Assembly: GCA_947069175.1 (NCBI GenBank)
Contig: CAMTDV010000015.1
Coordinates: forward strand, 24,134,249-24,198,248
DNA length: 64,000 bases
Source: Scalesia atractyloides
Lineage: Eukaryota; Streptophyta; Magnoliopsida; Asterales; Asteraceae
Direction: 5' to 3'
In this document: piece after piece, positions 1 to 10,649 of the stretch
Position numbering within the stretch: the first letter of the stretch is position 1
Layout of the letters: the number at the start of each line of letters is the position of its first letter
Made by a program: the position numbers and the translations under genes
Notes under the pieces: model-generated
Databases searched by the model: none
Told to the model about the DNA's origin: nothing
Seen by the model: only the letters and a program-made list of their open reading frames with translations

Positions 1-1908
1 AGCTTTCCAAACTCTTAAACAAAAACTTTGTGATGCACCAATCCTCACTCTTCCTGAAGGTTGTGATGATTTTGTGGTCTATTGCGACGCGTCAGGGCAA
101 GGATTAGGCTACGTTCTAATGCAAAGAGGAAAAGTTATAGCTTATGCTTCGAGACAACTCAAGACGCATGAGAAGAACTACACCACCCATGACCTAGAAC
201 TTGGAGCCGTTGTGTTCGCTCTTAAGATATGGAGACATTATTTCTATGGTACTAAGTGTGAAATATACACTGACCACAAGAGTCTTCAACATATCTTCAA
301 TCAAAAGGAGTTAAACATGAGGCAACGAAGATGGGTCGAACTTCTAAATGACTACGACTGTGAAATTCGGTACCACCCTGGCAAGGCAAATGTGGTGGCC
401 GATGCACTTAGTCGAAAGGGTTATGCGAACTCCATTCGTCTTCTATGTTCGCAAATCATAACTGACATTAAAGATCAAATTCGAGAAGCCCAACATGTTT
501 CAGTAACGGAAGATGATGTACGAAAGGAGATGTCCTGTGGAGCTGAACTTAAAATTGAAACTAAATCTGACGGTATTCTGTACTACCTAGATCGTATCTG
601 GATTCCTAACCACAACAATCTTCGTGAAATTCTTATGAAGGAAGCTCACAAAACGCGATACTCTATACACCCAGGAGCCGATAAGATGTATCAAGACCTA
701 CGATATACCTATTGGTGGCCTGGAATGAAAAAGGATATTGTTGTTTTTGTTTCCAAGTGCCTTACATGTTCCAAGGTGAAAGCTGAACACCAAAGACCCT
801 CAGGACTTCTGGTCCAACATGAAATACCTGTATGGAAGTGGGAAAATATAACCATGGATTTCATTACCGGGTTACCTCGCACTTCTGGTGGGTATGACAC
901 TATATGGGTAATAATTGACCGACTTACAAAATCAGCTCACTTTATTCCTATCCGCGAAGATTTCAAGACGAAAAGCTTGCTCGTATTTATATCAGCGAAA
1001 TCGTAAGCCGACATGGGGTACCGTTAAGCATTATTTCTGATCGTGATGGTCGTTTCACTTCACGAACATGGCAAGCAGTACAAGCCGCTATGGGTACGCG
1101 ATTAGATCTCAGTACCGCCTATCATCCTCAAACTGATGGTCAATCTGAACGCACCATTCAAACTCTTGAAGATATGCTTCGAGCATGTGTTATAGACTTC
1201 AAGGGAAATTGGGACACTCATCTACCATTAGTAGAATTTTCATACAACAACAGCTATCATTCAAGTATCGGTATGGCACCTTTTGAAGCCTTATATGGTC
1301 GTAAGTGCCGATCTCCAGTATGTTGGCACGAAATTGGGGAAGCTCAAATCACTGGTCCAGAATTGATCCAAGAAACCACAGACAAGATCCATCAAATCCG
1401 AAACAATCTTCTAGCGGCTCAAAGACGTCAAAAGAGTTATGCAGATAAACGACGGAAGCCTTTAGAGTTTAACATTGGTGATCATGTACTTCTAAAAATA
1501 TCACCGTGGAAGGGAGTAGTTCGTTTTGGTCAAAAAGGCAAGCTAGCACCACGCTACGAAGGACCTTTCAAGATACTCGAAAGAGTAGGACCTGTAGCAT
1601 ACAAGCTTGACCTACCAGAAGAACTCAACAGGATTCATCCCACATTCCACGTATCAAACTTGAAGAAGTGCATCGCTGATGAGAACCTCCACATTCCGCT
1701 GGAAGATATTCAGATTGATGAATCTACGTAGTTTATTGAAAGACCTGTAGAGATCATGGACTTCGGAGAAAAAAGTTTATGACGAAGTCGCATTCCAATT
1801 GTTAGGGTACGCTGGGAGTCGAAACGGGGACCTGAGTTTACTTGGGAACGTGAAGACTCAATGCGTGAAAAATACCCGCATCTTTTTCCTAGTACTTCAA
1901 CTACTTAA
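1..1908 (+). pseudogene. Ty3/gypsy pol fragment: end of RT, RNase H, integrase, chromodomain-like tail
   Basis: The window opens inside a gypsy polyprotein. RNase H is recognised by VYCDASGQGLG and IYTDHKSLQ (about 80-330). The integrase zinc finger follows (AHKTRYSIH, then CLTC, about 645-770). The core carries Asp in MDFITGLP, Asp in ISDRDGRF and Glu in DGQSERTIQTLED. The C-terminal tail RWESKRGPEFTWERED (about 1810-1860) resembles the chromodomain end of Tekay-type chromoviruses. The reading frame shifts near 965-975 inside the integrase core. A stop at about 1729 and another near 1780 interrupt the C-terminal part, so this copy is dead. The final in-frame stop is 1906-1908. Element 3 (54778-58926, minus) encodes the same protein family and serves as the internal comparison. 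The lineage name is inference. Confidence 0.93.
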
Positions 1909-1929
1909 ATTTCGGGACGAAATTCCTAA

Positions 1930-1942
1930 AAGTAGGGGATAC
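1930..1942 (+). other. Polypurine tract before 3' LTR
   Basis: The purine-rich stretch AAGTAGGGGAT followed by AC abuts the LTR start TGTAACA. The same tract precedes the 3' LTR of element 2 (24723-24736), and a degenerate form precedes that of element 3 (54778-54795, minus). Confidence 0.75.
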
Positions 1943-2130
1943 TGTAACATTTGTCAAAAACGGGTTTCCAAAACCCGCTCCGTTTTGTAATCGAATATCA
2001 AGTTATAAATGTCACGTTGTGTATTTATGGTTATTTTGATTTTTAATGATACATAATTAATAAACAAACTAAACTATAAAAATTATATTTGATAAAAAGT
2101 GAAAACAAAATAAATAAAAATAAAATGTTG

Positions 2131-2210
2131 CTGCCAGGGCTCGAACCCGGGTCAGCCGGAAAGTGAAGTCCAAAGACTTAACACACACACACATCACCAC
2201 TCCGCCACTT
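2131..2210 (-). other. tRNA-like module a, antisense, in LTR of fragment 1
   Basis: On the minus strand there is an A-box-like GTGGCGGAGTGGTG and, about 45 nt later, a B-box-like GGGTTCGAGCCC inside a T-arm-like stem (CCGGGTTCGAGCCCTGG). The length and A box recall long-variable-arm tRNAs (Ser/Leu type). It is probably not a functional tRNA because no clear acceptor or anticodon arm is visible. Confidence 0.7.
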
Positions 2211-3053
2211 GTTTGTTTTCTGTCAACTCTAGGAAACAAATGATTCTTATATACAAACCTAGATAAACCGGTTACGCCAACTGAAAAACTGAAATCGGCT
2301 ATTCAACCGTCTAAACGTCTGAAAAATCGCGATTTCAGGTTTATAACCGATGCACCGAAGATTTTAATCAATTCGGATTTGAATGAACTTCAATTTTGAT
2401 CATAATCGGTTTTTATAACCAAAAATAATCAATGTCTGAATTACTTCAATCAAGACCCCTCTCGCGACTCAGAAACATCATACAAACTTTCCATTTCACT
2501 TTCGTCACACATTCGGTCCATCAGAAAGCTTAAATCAACTCGCCGGAAAATTCTGCAAGTTCGTCGGGAAACCGTATTTTTCCTCAAATCGGTAAGTTCT
2601 TCAATACCATCGTAGTCTAACAGTTGTTAAGCTATATTCTAACTCAAACCTTCCACTTGAGATCGAATTCAGGCACTGTTATCAGATAATTCCAGTTCGC
2701 CGGAAAATTTCTGGAAAATCTTTATCTTCGTCTGTGAAACGGTAAGGACCTTCAAACACACTGATAACGTTTGTTTAGCACTTCAATTTCATGTTAGCTA
2801 ATCAAAACAATTAATTGATTTGCTCAGTTGAAGTTCTTAAAAACAGAGACCGACGCCTTGCCGGAACTCTGTAATCAATCGTTCACCGGTATGTTTACTT
2901 CTAATTACCATCCCTGCTATCTCATATCAGTCTGTGTAATGCTTAACAATCGAATTAAACAAGATTTAATGGTATAGTCTGCTGTCGGTAAAATCCAACG
3001 AGGAAGATGAACTGTGATAACACTATGAGTATAATTAAAATTGTTATTTTAAA

Positions 3054-3470
3054 CGGGTTAGACACACAGTCCAGCGGTGGACTGTGTGCAAATAATACGC
3101 ACACGTCACAAGTTCGATCCCTGATACACGCACCCTCTATGTAATAAAATGCCTTTTTGATTAAAGCTGAACCGGGTTAACCCCGTTAGTTGTTAAGTAT
3201 AATAAAAACCGAGATATTAACCAGGTTAGACACACAGTCCAGCGGTGGACTGTGTGCAACACTAAGTCGCACGTCACGCGTTCGAGTCTGGTTAACGGCA
3301 CCGGTTTGATGATTTAAAATCTTTTTTAAAAACAAATGAATTTTGAATAAATCGAATTAGTATATAAATATAATTAAAAACAAGATTATTTCGGGTTAGA
3401 CACGTAGCTCAGTTGGTAGAGCTGCGTGCACGCGTACGGGAGGTCTCGGGTTCGAGTCTCACCCAGTGCA
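3054..3470 (+). other. tRNA-like modules b, c, d in LTR of fragment 1
   Basis: Three modules lie at 3054-3132, 3223-3300 and 3393-3470. Each begins GGTTAGACA, forms a long hairpin, and has a TTCGA-containing B-box-like block about 35-45 nt later. Modules b and c pair CACACAGTCCA with TGGACTGTGTG (3063-3073 with 3078-3088; 3231-3241 with 3246-3256). Module d has CACGTAGCTC pairing with GAGCTGCGTG (3401-3410 with 3419-3428) and contains TAGCTCAGTTGGTAGAGC, the D-arm/A-box of plant tRNAs such as Lys. Confidence 0.75.
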
Positions 3471-3951
3471 TACATGCACACTGACCGAACCGGTCAACAA
3501 GTCAACAAGTCAACGGTCAACGGTCAACGCTAAAATAAACAATTTTTTTTATATTTTTATTTATTTAATTTAATTTAAAAATCAATTAAAAATACTTAAA
3601 AATAATATTTTTAAAGATAGAAAATAGCCTTAAACTCACAAAAATATATCTAAAAATTCCATTAAAATCCTTAATAAAATCCACTCATTTATTATATTTT
3701 TCCGTTATTATTTAGGTTAGTAATTCTCGTTGTTCAACTCTCCCGACTCGTGCGCATCTCATCATCTCCAATCAAACGCACCCAATGTGAGTGAATCTTA
3801 CAAATTCCCTGTTTTAATCACGTTTTTGGGTGTATCATGTGTCTTGCTATATATTATATTTAACCATTGTGCATACATCATATCATGAACTTGTGTATTC
3901 AGCTTGTTACAACTGTTCGTGTGGTTATTGTTAGATTCAATTTATTATTTC

Positions 3952-4149
3952 AGTACATGCAATTTCATAGGCCGCCGCTCCCCATTACATTATGAGCGTT
4001 GAGCATGTTCCCCATTACATTATGAGCGTGAACCTGGCGTGCCCACATACGATTGGCTCCGTTTGATTGAGCCTTGATCGCACAGACATTTTTCATTTTC
4101 AGTACATGCAATACGATCGGCTCCGTTTGATTGAGCCTTGATCGCACAG
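3952..4149 (+). repeat. Local duplications inside LTR of fragment 1
   Basis: CCCCATTACATTATGAGCGT occurs at about 3978 and 4011. A block of about 64 bp holding CAGTACATGCAAT, GGCTCCGTTTGATTGAGCC and TTGATCGCACAG is repeated at about 4050 and 4114. The GGCTC...GAGCC hairpin is therefore present twice here and once in the other LTRs. Confidence 0.75.
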
Positions 4150-4635
4150 TTTCATTCATGTTATTTATTGTATGATGTTGGTATGTTAATGTATGCTATC
4201 ATATGTTACTGTATGTTATAGTTGTGAGTGCAATTGCTACTGCTTGATTAATTACATTTGCTCATTTATGATTATGCACAATTTTTCATTGATAAACTAA
4301 CAAGTAAATCAATAATAAATGTTTATCTAACAAGGTTCACTCGCCAACTTATGTTGACCCAAAAAACCCCATTTTTACACATGATACAGGTGAACCAGCT
4401 GCAGCAAGAAACACTTAGGATTGGACTAGAAGAATAAAATGATTTAGAGTTGGAATTGTTTTGTTTGGTTTATTTTCTTTGTATTGTATGGACATGTTTG
4501 GATATTTGGGAATGTAATTTTGACTTTAATAAATATGAAACATTTTAGTAAATATCATGAGCTTTGGTGATAACCCAATTATGCCCCGACTCTTATTCCG
4601 CTGCGGGTTGGGGTGTGACAAATCATCCATTTGCT

Positions 4636-4672
4636 CATGCCCCGATGACTCCGCCATCAGTTGGGGTATGAC
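4636..4672 (+). repeat. Second, degenerate LTR-end-like sequence
   Basis: ATGCCCCGATGACTCCGCC followed by GTTGGGGTATGACA resembles the last ~38 bp of the adjoining LTR (ATGCCCCGACT...GTTGGGGTGTGACA). Sixteen bases separate it from the true LTR end. It could be an older LTR end or a partial duplication. Confidence 0.4.
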
Positions 4673-4689
4673 AATGTAGGAGTCGTGTT

Positions 4690-6894
4690 GAGGAGGACCA
4701 CACCTGCTTTGTTCGAAAGGCCGAACTGAGCTATGTCTAGTAGCATGTTCTCTCCTTTGTTGTTAGACCTTCAATGTTGGACGCCCACGAGTGTTTTCTT
4801 ATATGACAGGAGGTTTTTGTCGCTCATAAATGGGTTTATCACTGCTTAATCTTCGACATCATGCTTTTCTTCACTTGTAGGGGTCTGAACGCATTTGTTG
4901 TTTCACATCTTCGAATTCTTTTTCCAGGTCAGCATCTCATCACCAATTCTTGATGGATTCAAGTCAATTTTTCTGCAGAAGATGTTTACATCATCGAGCT
5001 CAATAATGCGTTCTGCAAACAAAAAAATAAACATTACGCATGCATATTAAAGTAATATACTAAATCTTGAAATAATCTTATAAGTACCTCTATTTTGTAG
5101 TTTCCCTAGATGACAAGCACATAACCCGTGTACAGCTGGCAGTCCCATGTTGGTCCAAGTGACCGCAAGGTGGATACTCTACGTTATAGCTCGTTTCCTA
5201 GTAGGTTAAGCGCATGGATGGAAACTTTACAAAGTAGGTTGCGAAACAAAGGAATCTCAAGGTGGTTGTTCATTCGCTTAGTGTTACTTTCATCTAAACA
5301 TTTCTTTATTTGTGAATATTGTTTCAATACTAAAGCGTCGACCTTTTTCACCAGGTATCCATACTGTATTTAGGTGTAGTAAGCTGTTTTTTAAAGAAAC
5401 ATGTGCGCCTTCGGCTATATTAGCCGTATTTTGGTAAAACGTTAGCATTTGATTGGTCAATGCAGATATAAATTTATGTCGGGATGTGTCTAACTAGTTA
5501 TCCCACATGTAAACAAAAACATCTGAAAAATATAAAACATATTCAAATTTTGTATCTATTTAAATGAATGTAGAAATTTAAAACAAAACTTACGTTGACG
5601 TTGTTGACTGATAAGGTGTATATGAAGGTTTGTGAGGTTATAGTCGTATAACTCCTCGTTCAGAGATTCACACACTGTTTTTCACTGTCGGGTAAAGTCC
5701 TCCCAATCTGGTTGAGTAAAGGAATTCTTGCAGTATTTTAGGATATTCTATAAAATGTGGAACCTGCAAAGATATCTGTGTGCACTCGAGAATATTTTTT
5801 AGCACACGTTTAGTAAGGCTTGTCTCTATCCGTAAGAATTACACGCGGCTCCATACACTTATGCAGCATAGACCTGATCCTCTCCAGGACCCAGACGCAC
5901 GTTACTTCCTACTCGTTTGAAAGAAATGCATGTGTAACACAAAAGGTTTGGTTTGTCAATGTCATACCCACAACTTGCAAAAATGGATGATTGTACATGT
6001 TAATTTTGTAGGTCACGTCAATCATAAGCACATGCAGGAATGCCCGCCACATTCCAAAGGACTTGTCATGATAAAACAATATATTCTCAAATGCGTTGGT
6101 GGAAGGATCCTCATGTATGTAATAGGTCATCTTTTCCTCCTAGAGGATTTCTTTCAGTCTCTGCATGGGAGACGTTTTTTATCGAAATTTGAGGCCCTAA
6201 TCTTTTGGCGAGTGTTGTGTATGTCCTTCGGAAAACATTTGTTTTCAGGTTTTCTGTTTGGTTACGGCTTTCCAGATTGTGTGGGGCTGTAAGTCTTGAT
6301 CTGTCAGCTCTTGCACGAGTCTAAACTCATTAGGAGTGAGTCTCCTGGCATACGCGTAATCCTCTAGATGCAGGGCCGTGGTTATGTTTCTCGATATAAT
6401 GCTTATGTAAATAATCTATCTGCCGAGCCCGACGACTTTGGTCGAGACTACCTATCACCATAAAAGGGCATCCACATTTTTTGCTGGCGATTTTTCTAGC
6501 TGTGGCCCTACTCTCATGCTTGCCGCTATGGCCGCACTGGAGCCATATTCTGTGAGCCTTAGTCAGTATAGTAACAATAACGTTTCCGTTGTCTAACCCC
6601 CTCCCTTTACCCAATGTTCTAACTCTTTGCGGTATATAAAATCCTAACCATTATAAATGAAGAATATATAAAACATTTACAATAATTTTAGGAAAAATAT
6701 GTGACATTTATAATACATTTTCACAAAATATATATAATTCATTCATACCTGATCAGTTTTGTACGAAACTTCCAGGTAAGCGGGTTCCTCGTCATCTAAT
6801 GACTCTTGGACGTAAGAATGCTCACCAACGTCTTGTTGTACATACGAGACATCACTAACAAAAAAGTTATTGCCATAGTTTTCTTGTCCGTACG
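4690..6894 (-). pseudogene. MULE/FAR1-type transposase, main part, decayed
   Basis: Read on the minus strand from 6894 downward. An acidic N-terminal stretch (6743-6894) is followed by a FAR1-like DNA-binding domain at about 6614-6380 (WLQCGHSGKHESRATARK, then KCGCPF and EKHNHGP). Next comes a linker ending in a MULE transposase core at about 6130-5800 (RAFLHVLMIDVTYKINMYN, VGMTLTNQTFCVTHAF, then VILTDRDK). The C-terminal part is scattered over 5370-4690 in several frames, with traces like VSIHALNLLGNE. Frameshifts and stops are frequent beyond 5850. The 5' end lies beyond copia element A, at 17860-18245. Mutator-like transposase and FAR1-related proteins share these domains; the decay and the TE context favour a transposon remnant over a host FAR1 gene. 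Confidence 0.8.
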
Positions 6895-7501
6895 TGTTGG
6901 GATTGAACCCTATGAAAGGAATAGATGATATAAAGCCAAAAGTTATGGCCATAGTACAACCTCTGATGTACTTACACTGCTTTCCATAAAGACTGCTCAT
7001 CCTATCATCTGCCTTCACAAAGCTTCAAGGTCTGCCAGAGTTAACAAGGGACAGAGGATAGTGATCAGAGTTTAGTCATTAGCTTAGTTAATCAATGTAA
7101 CAGTGCCAAGCACTAATAGTTAGTATAAGCAGTGTTTAGAGTTAGTTACATATTAGTTTCCTGTCACTATCAACCCTAACGTCATCAAATATGCTCAGAG
7201 GTTAGATAGTTAGTATAAATAGGCAACTCATGTAACCTTTAAACTTGTCTCTTAAAAGATCAACTTTCGCATATCATCGTCTCTGCATTTTCTCATTACC
7301 AAACTGTAATTGCAAAGGCTGAGGGGCAGTTTGTGAATCACATGCAAGTTAATCAACTTGAAAGCATGATGATGATGAAAACAAATGACCATTGCTTGTA
7401 GTAAAATTTTTCCATCTTATTCCGCTGCAAATCTCTTTTAATTCAATCATTTTCCATTTTTGAAACAAAAACTACAAGTAATTCAAACTCAAATCCTAAC
7501 A
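6895..7501 (+). repeat. 5' LTR of copia A
   Basis: 607 bp, TGTTGGGATTGAACCC to AATCCTAACA. Compared with the 3' LTR it has lost about 20 bp near 6940. It holds TATAAATAGG at 7214-7223. The upstream bZIP-type palindrome seen in the 3' LTR is here changed to TAACGTCA (about 7177). Confidence 0.92.
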
Positions 7502-7503
7502 AT

Positions 7504-7515
7504 TGGTATCAGAGC
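7504..7515 (+). other. Primer binding site of copia A (tRNA-iMet)
   Basis: TGGTATCAGAGC lies two bases after the 5' LTR and is complementary to the 3' end of initiator tRNA-Met, the usual primer of plant LTR retrotransposons. Confidence 0.92.
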
Positions 7516-7661
7516 TTGATTTATCAAATTCGATCTAACAATCGATTTGGTTCGAACAGATCAGCTCTCTTGCTAATCAGTTTGGTTGTTTTTAGCTTGA
7601 TATTCAGAGTTTTATTACGTTCAAAGTTTTTAAAACAAAATCTGTGAAAAATCAACTGAAA

Positions 7662-8829
7662 ATGTCTCAAAACACACAGGACGCCAATTCTGGTTCCTTG
7701 TTCAAACTGCCGATGCTCAAAAGAAATGAATATTTCATTTGGCAACGACGGATGGGTCACATCCTTGCTCAGCAAAACACCGGTTGCTGGAGATCTGTTG
7801 CTTATGGACCTCACGTTCCAATGTTCCAAGCACAGAGGATCCAACCAAACAAGTGCCAAAAAATCCTGAAAACTTTTCGGAGCAAGATTTCCAGAAAATT
7901 GAATTGGATGCTAAGGCATTTAGCATAGTTGCTTCGGCCTTACCCAATGAAATTTATGCTGGTCTACTCCATTGCAATAGTGCAAAGGAGTTATAGGATG
8001 CACTTAAGGAGCAATTCGGTGGGACTGAGGAAGTGATAGAAAGTAATAGAGAAGTTCTAAATCAGCAGTATGAAACGTTTTGTCACTTGAAAAGAGAATC
8101 TCTAACACAACAATTTGAACGTTACAACTGTCTCATCAGTGAACTTAGACTGGTTAACGTGGTTTTCCTAATTCGACTGTCAATAGTCGTTTCCTTAGAT
8201 CGTTACCAGATAAGTGGGAGACGGTAGCTTATGTAATGCGAAAATCTGTTGGGTTTATAGAAATATCGTTGACACAACTTCATGGGATACTCCTCACTTA
8301 TGAGAGAGAGTTAAACCAGAAAAAGAAGTTGCAAGATTCTGGCAAAATGACGATGATTATTCATTGGGTAATACAACTCTTTTTGGCCAAGAAGAGGGTT
8401 CTGGTAGCAGTAAGGACCAAAGTTATGATCACTATATCGATATTAGATCTGGTGGGAACTTTGGATCTGAAACATATGCACCCAACTATGCTTTTACTGC
8501 TAGTGGGGAAAGCCAAACCTCTGACAATCTATCCTTTGAGCTGAAAGATTTACAACACATTGAACCTTCTGATCTTGAGGAAATAGATATTTTGCACCAA
8601 CTGGCCCTATTGAGTGTTAGGGCTAGTAAATTTTATAAGAGAACTGGTAGAAAATTCCCAGGCTTACATGGGGGGTTGAAGGTTGGGCTGGATAAATCAA
8701 AAGTCAAGTGTTATAAGTGTAATAGGCTAGGACACTTTGCCAGAGAATGCAGGTCTCAAAGTTCTGGACCAATAGTGACTCATCCTGGCCCTAGACCTCA
8801 GCACACACAAAACACTGCTCATTATTCCT
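7662..8829 (+). pseudogene. gag of copia A (first part), frameshifted
   Basis: The start ATG (7662) gives MSQNTQDANSGSLFKL, followed by the gag motif KRNEYFIWQRRMGHIL. The frame shifts near 7820 and continues as SEQDFQKIELDAKAFSIV. A stop interrupts at about 7995, and further shifts occur near 8150 and 8340. The end of the segment is open and holds the CCHC zinc knuckle CYKCNRLGHFAREC (about 8707-8750). Copia B (40793 onward) has a closely similar protein. Gag packages the element RNA into cytoplasmic particles. Confidence 0.85.
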
Positions 8830-8832
8830 AAT

Positions 8833-10628
8833 ATGCCCCTGCTCAACATGTTCAAAACACTGCCCACTTTGCACATCCTGCTACCACTGTTCCAGTGCAT
8901 TATGTTCAATCCACTGCTCCACAAATTCAATATGTTCAGGCACCATCTCATCCTCAAGTGCTTGTTCAACAAGCACCCATTGTTACACAACCTGCTCAAA
9001 CCACTGCTAGTCCAGCAGAGGTTGGTCAACAAAGCTTTTTCACACAAAGTTATGTTGACTGGAGCAGTTTGCCTGAGGATTTGACTGATGAAAACTTTGC
9101 TTTAATGGCCAAAAATGATGTTGAACAAGAATTTTGTTTAATGGCCTTAGAGAAAATTGCTGAAGGTGTTGAATCTGTGGAGATAGTGTCAAAATCTGAT
9201 GAAGTTCAAGTTTGTGATGAAACAGTGGTTTCAAGTGAAGAAAGAGAAAATGCTGCTGATAAGGAAAAGAACTCTCCTACTGACCCATGGAATATTTATG
9301 TGTGTGAAGATGAGTCTGATTGTACTCTCTTGGATGCTACAAAGGTATCACCTCTATGTTCTGACAAATGCATCATTGCTTTTACAAACATCAAAAAGGT
9401 GAATGAAAACCTGAGAAACAAAATTTTAGAAGATGAACTTAATTTTGAAAAACTGATTAAAGAGTTAAAATCAAAGTTAAGTGAAAATGATTCTGAAATG
9501 AGTAGCCTAAGACATGAATCAAGCATAACCAAGGACCAACTCCAAAATATGGTAGAAAAATACCAAGTTTGTAAAAAGGAGTTAGAAGAAACCCAAATCA
9601 CTTGTGAAAATGGATTGAGTCCTGCAAAGGTTATGAAATTATGCTTGATGCTCAGATCAAGAGCAACATCAAGTTTGGTGTAGGTTTTAGAGCCTATGAC
9701 CAAAATGAGAAAAATGTTGCTGAAATTGATTCTGAGTTGGTTGAAGCTTGTCCCTACAAATTTGGCTCGTGAAGAGATAAAAATCACAGATAAAGCTGGA
9801 AACGAAATTGTTTTGGAAAAACCAGAGGTTTCAACAAAAGATAAAGAAATTGAAAAATATCAGTTTAAACCAACCTGGTCAGATGAATATGATATCTTAG
9901 AGAACTTTAAGCCAATGGACTTCACAACCACTGATGGTATTAAAGCCCCAAAAGCACTGGTGATCCCTATCATAGATGTGCTAGCAGAGGTTACAACCAC
10001 TGTTGAGAAAAAGTCTGATAGGAAAAGAAGAGTAAAGATTAAAAACTTGTTTCTTGAATTTTGTGAAAAAAGAAATCATGTGGCTGCAGATTGTTTTCTT
10101 TTAAAAGCCTATGACATTAACAAAACTTGTGTTATCAAAAACTCTTTAAAATGCACCATCTGCAGCAAAACAAATCACTCAACTCAACAGTGTGTCTATC
10201 TCAAAAACTATGAACAAAAGGTAAAAGAGATCAAGGCAAAAGCACTTGAAAGAGAAAGTTCAAGTTCTGTTGGAAATAAATCCAAGCAGAGTTTTGAACC
10301 AATTGAAACATCTGTTACAAAAGCCTTAAACAAAACCTCTGTTCAAAGAGAGGTGCAAGTGACAGATGTCCCACCTTCAAACTCATTTCCAAGAGGGTAT
10401 GACCAACCTACTTATAAAATGGTTCCTCGTGCTTATGAAGGTTACAAAAAGCCTTCAAAGAAAAGAGTAAACAGGCACCCTTATGGATACAATCAACTGA
10501 TAGGAAATGGTGAAGAGCAGATGTTACAAGAAAATTTCAAAACCACTGACCATTGTCCTAGACTTGAGGCTGGACCATCTGTGACCCCATCCAAAGCCAT
10601 TTTGGCTTTGGAGACCAATCTTAACTGA
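8833..10628 (+). pseudogene. gag-pol linker of copia A: P/Q-rich, coiled coil, two more CCHC motifs
   Basis: A Pro/Gln/Thr-rich stretch (8833-9030) is followed by SSLPEDLTDENFALMAKND, an acidic region, and a probable coiled coil (about 9390-9590, rich in Leu/Glu/Lys). After a shift near 9680 the frame stays open to 10628. It contains a damaged CCHC (FCEKRNHVAADC, first Cys lost) and an intact one, CTICSKTNHSTQQC (about 10155-10195). Copia B keeps the first as CEFCNKRNHVAENC but has lost a Cys in the other (CYIRGKTNHLTHEC). With the knuckle at 8707 the ancestor had three zinc knuckles spread over about 1.5 kb, more than the usual one. Confidence 0.75.
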
Positions 10629-10649
10629 TCTATTTACTTAAATGTGCAA

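Larger units (their letters stand above)
1943..4620 (+). repeat. 3' LTR of gypsy fragment 1 (tRNA-module LTR family)
   Basis: It starts TGTAACATTTGTC and ends GGGTGTGACA, giving TGT...ACA ends and 2678 bp. It shares landmarks with the LTRs of elements 2 and 3: an inverted tRNA-like module near the 5' end, three forward tRNA-like modules in the middle, a GTGAGTGAA donor-like site (3787), a GGCTC/GAGCC hairpin, and a terminal block with ACACATGATACAGGTG (4380). It is more diverged than those LTRs and about 250 bp longer, partly through local duplications at 3952-4149. The matching 5' LTR is outside the window, so no target duplication can be tested. Confidence 0.9.

Noticed and set aside
3393..3470. 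Functional tRNA gene in the LTR
   Set aside because: A and B boxes are present, but there is no convincing acceptor stem or anticodon arm and the T stem is only partly paired. I call it tRNA-like.
4690..6894. Functional host FAR1 transcription factor gene
   Set aside because: There are multiple frameshifts and stops, and the gene is split by copia A.
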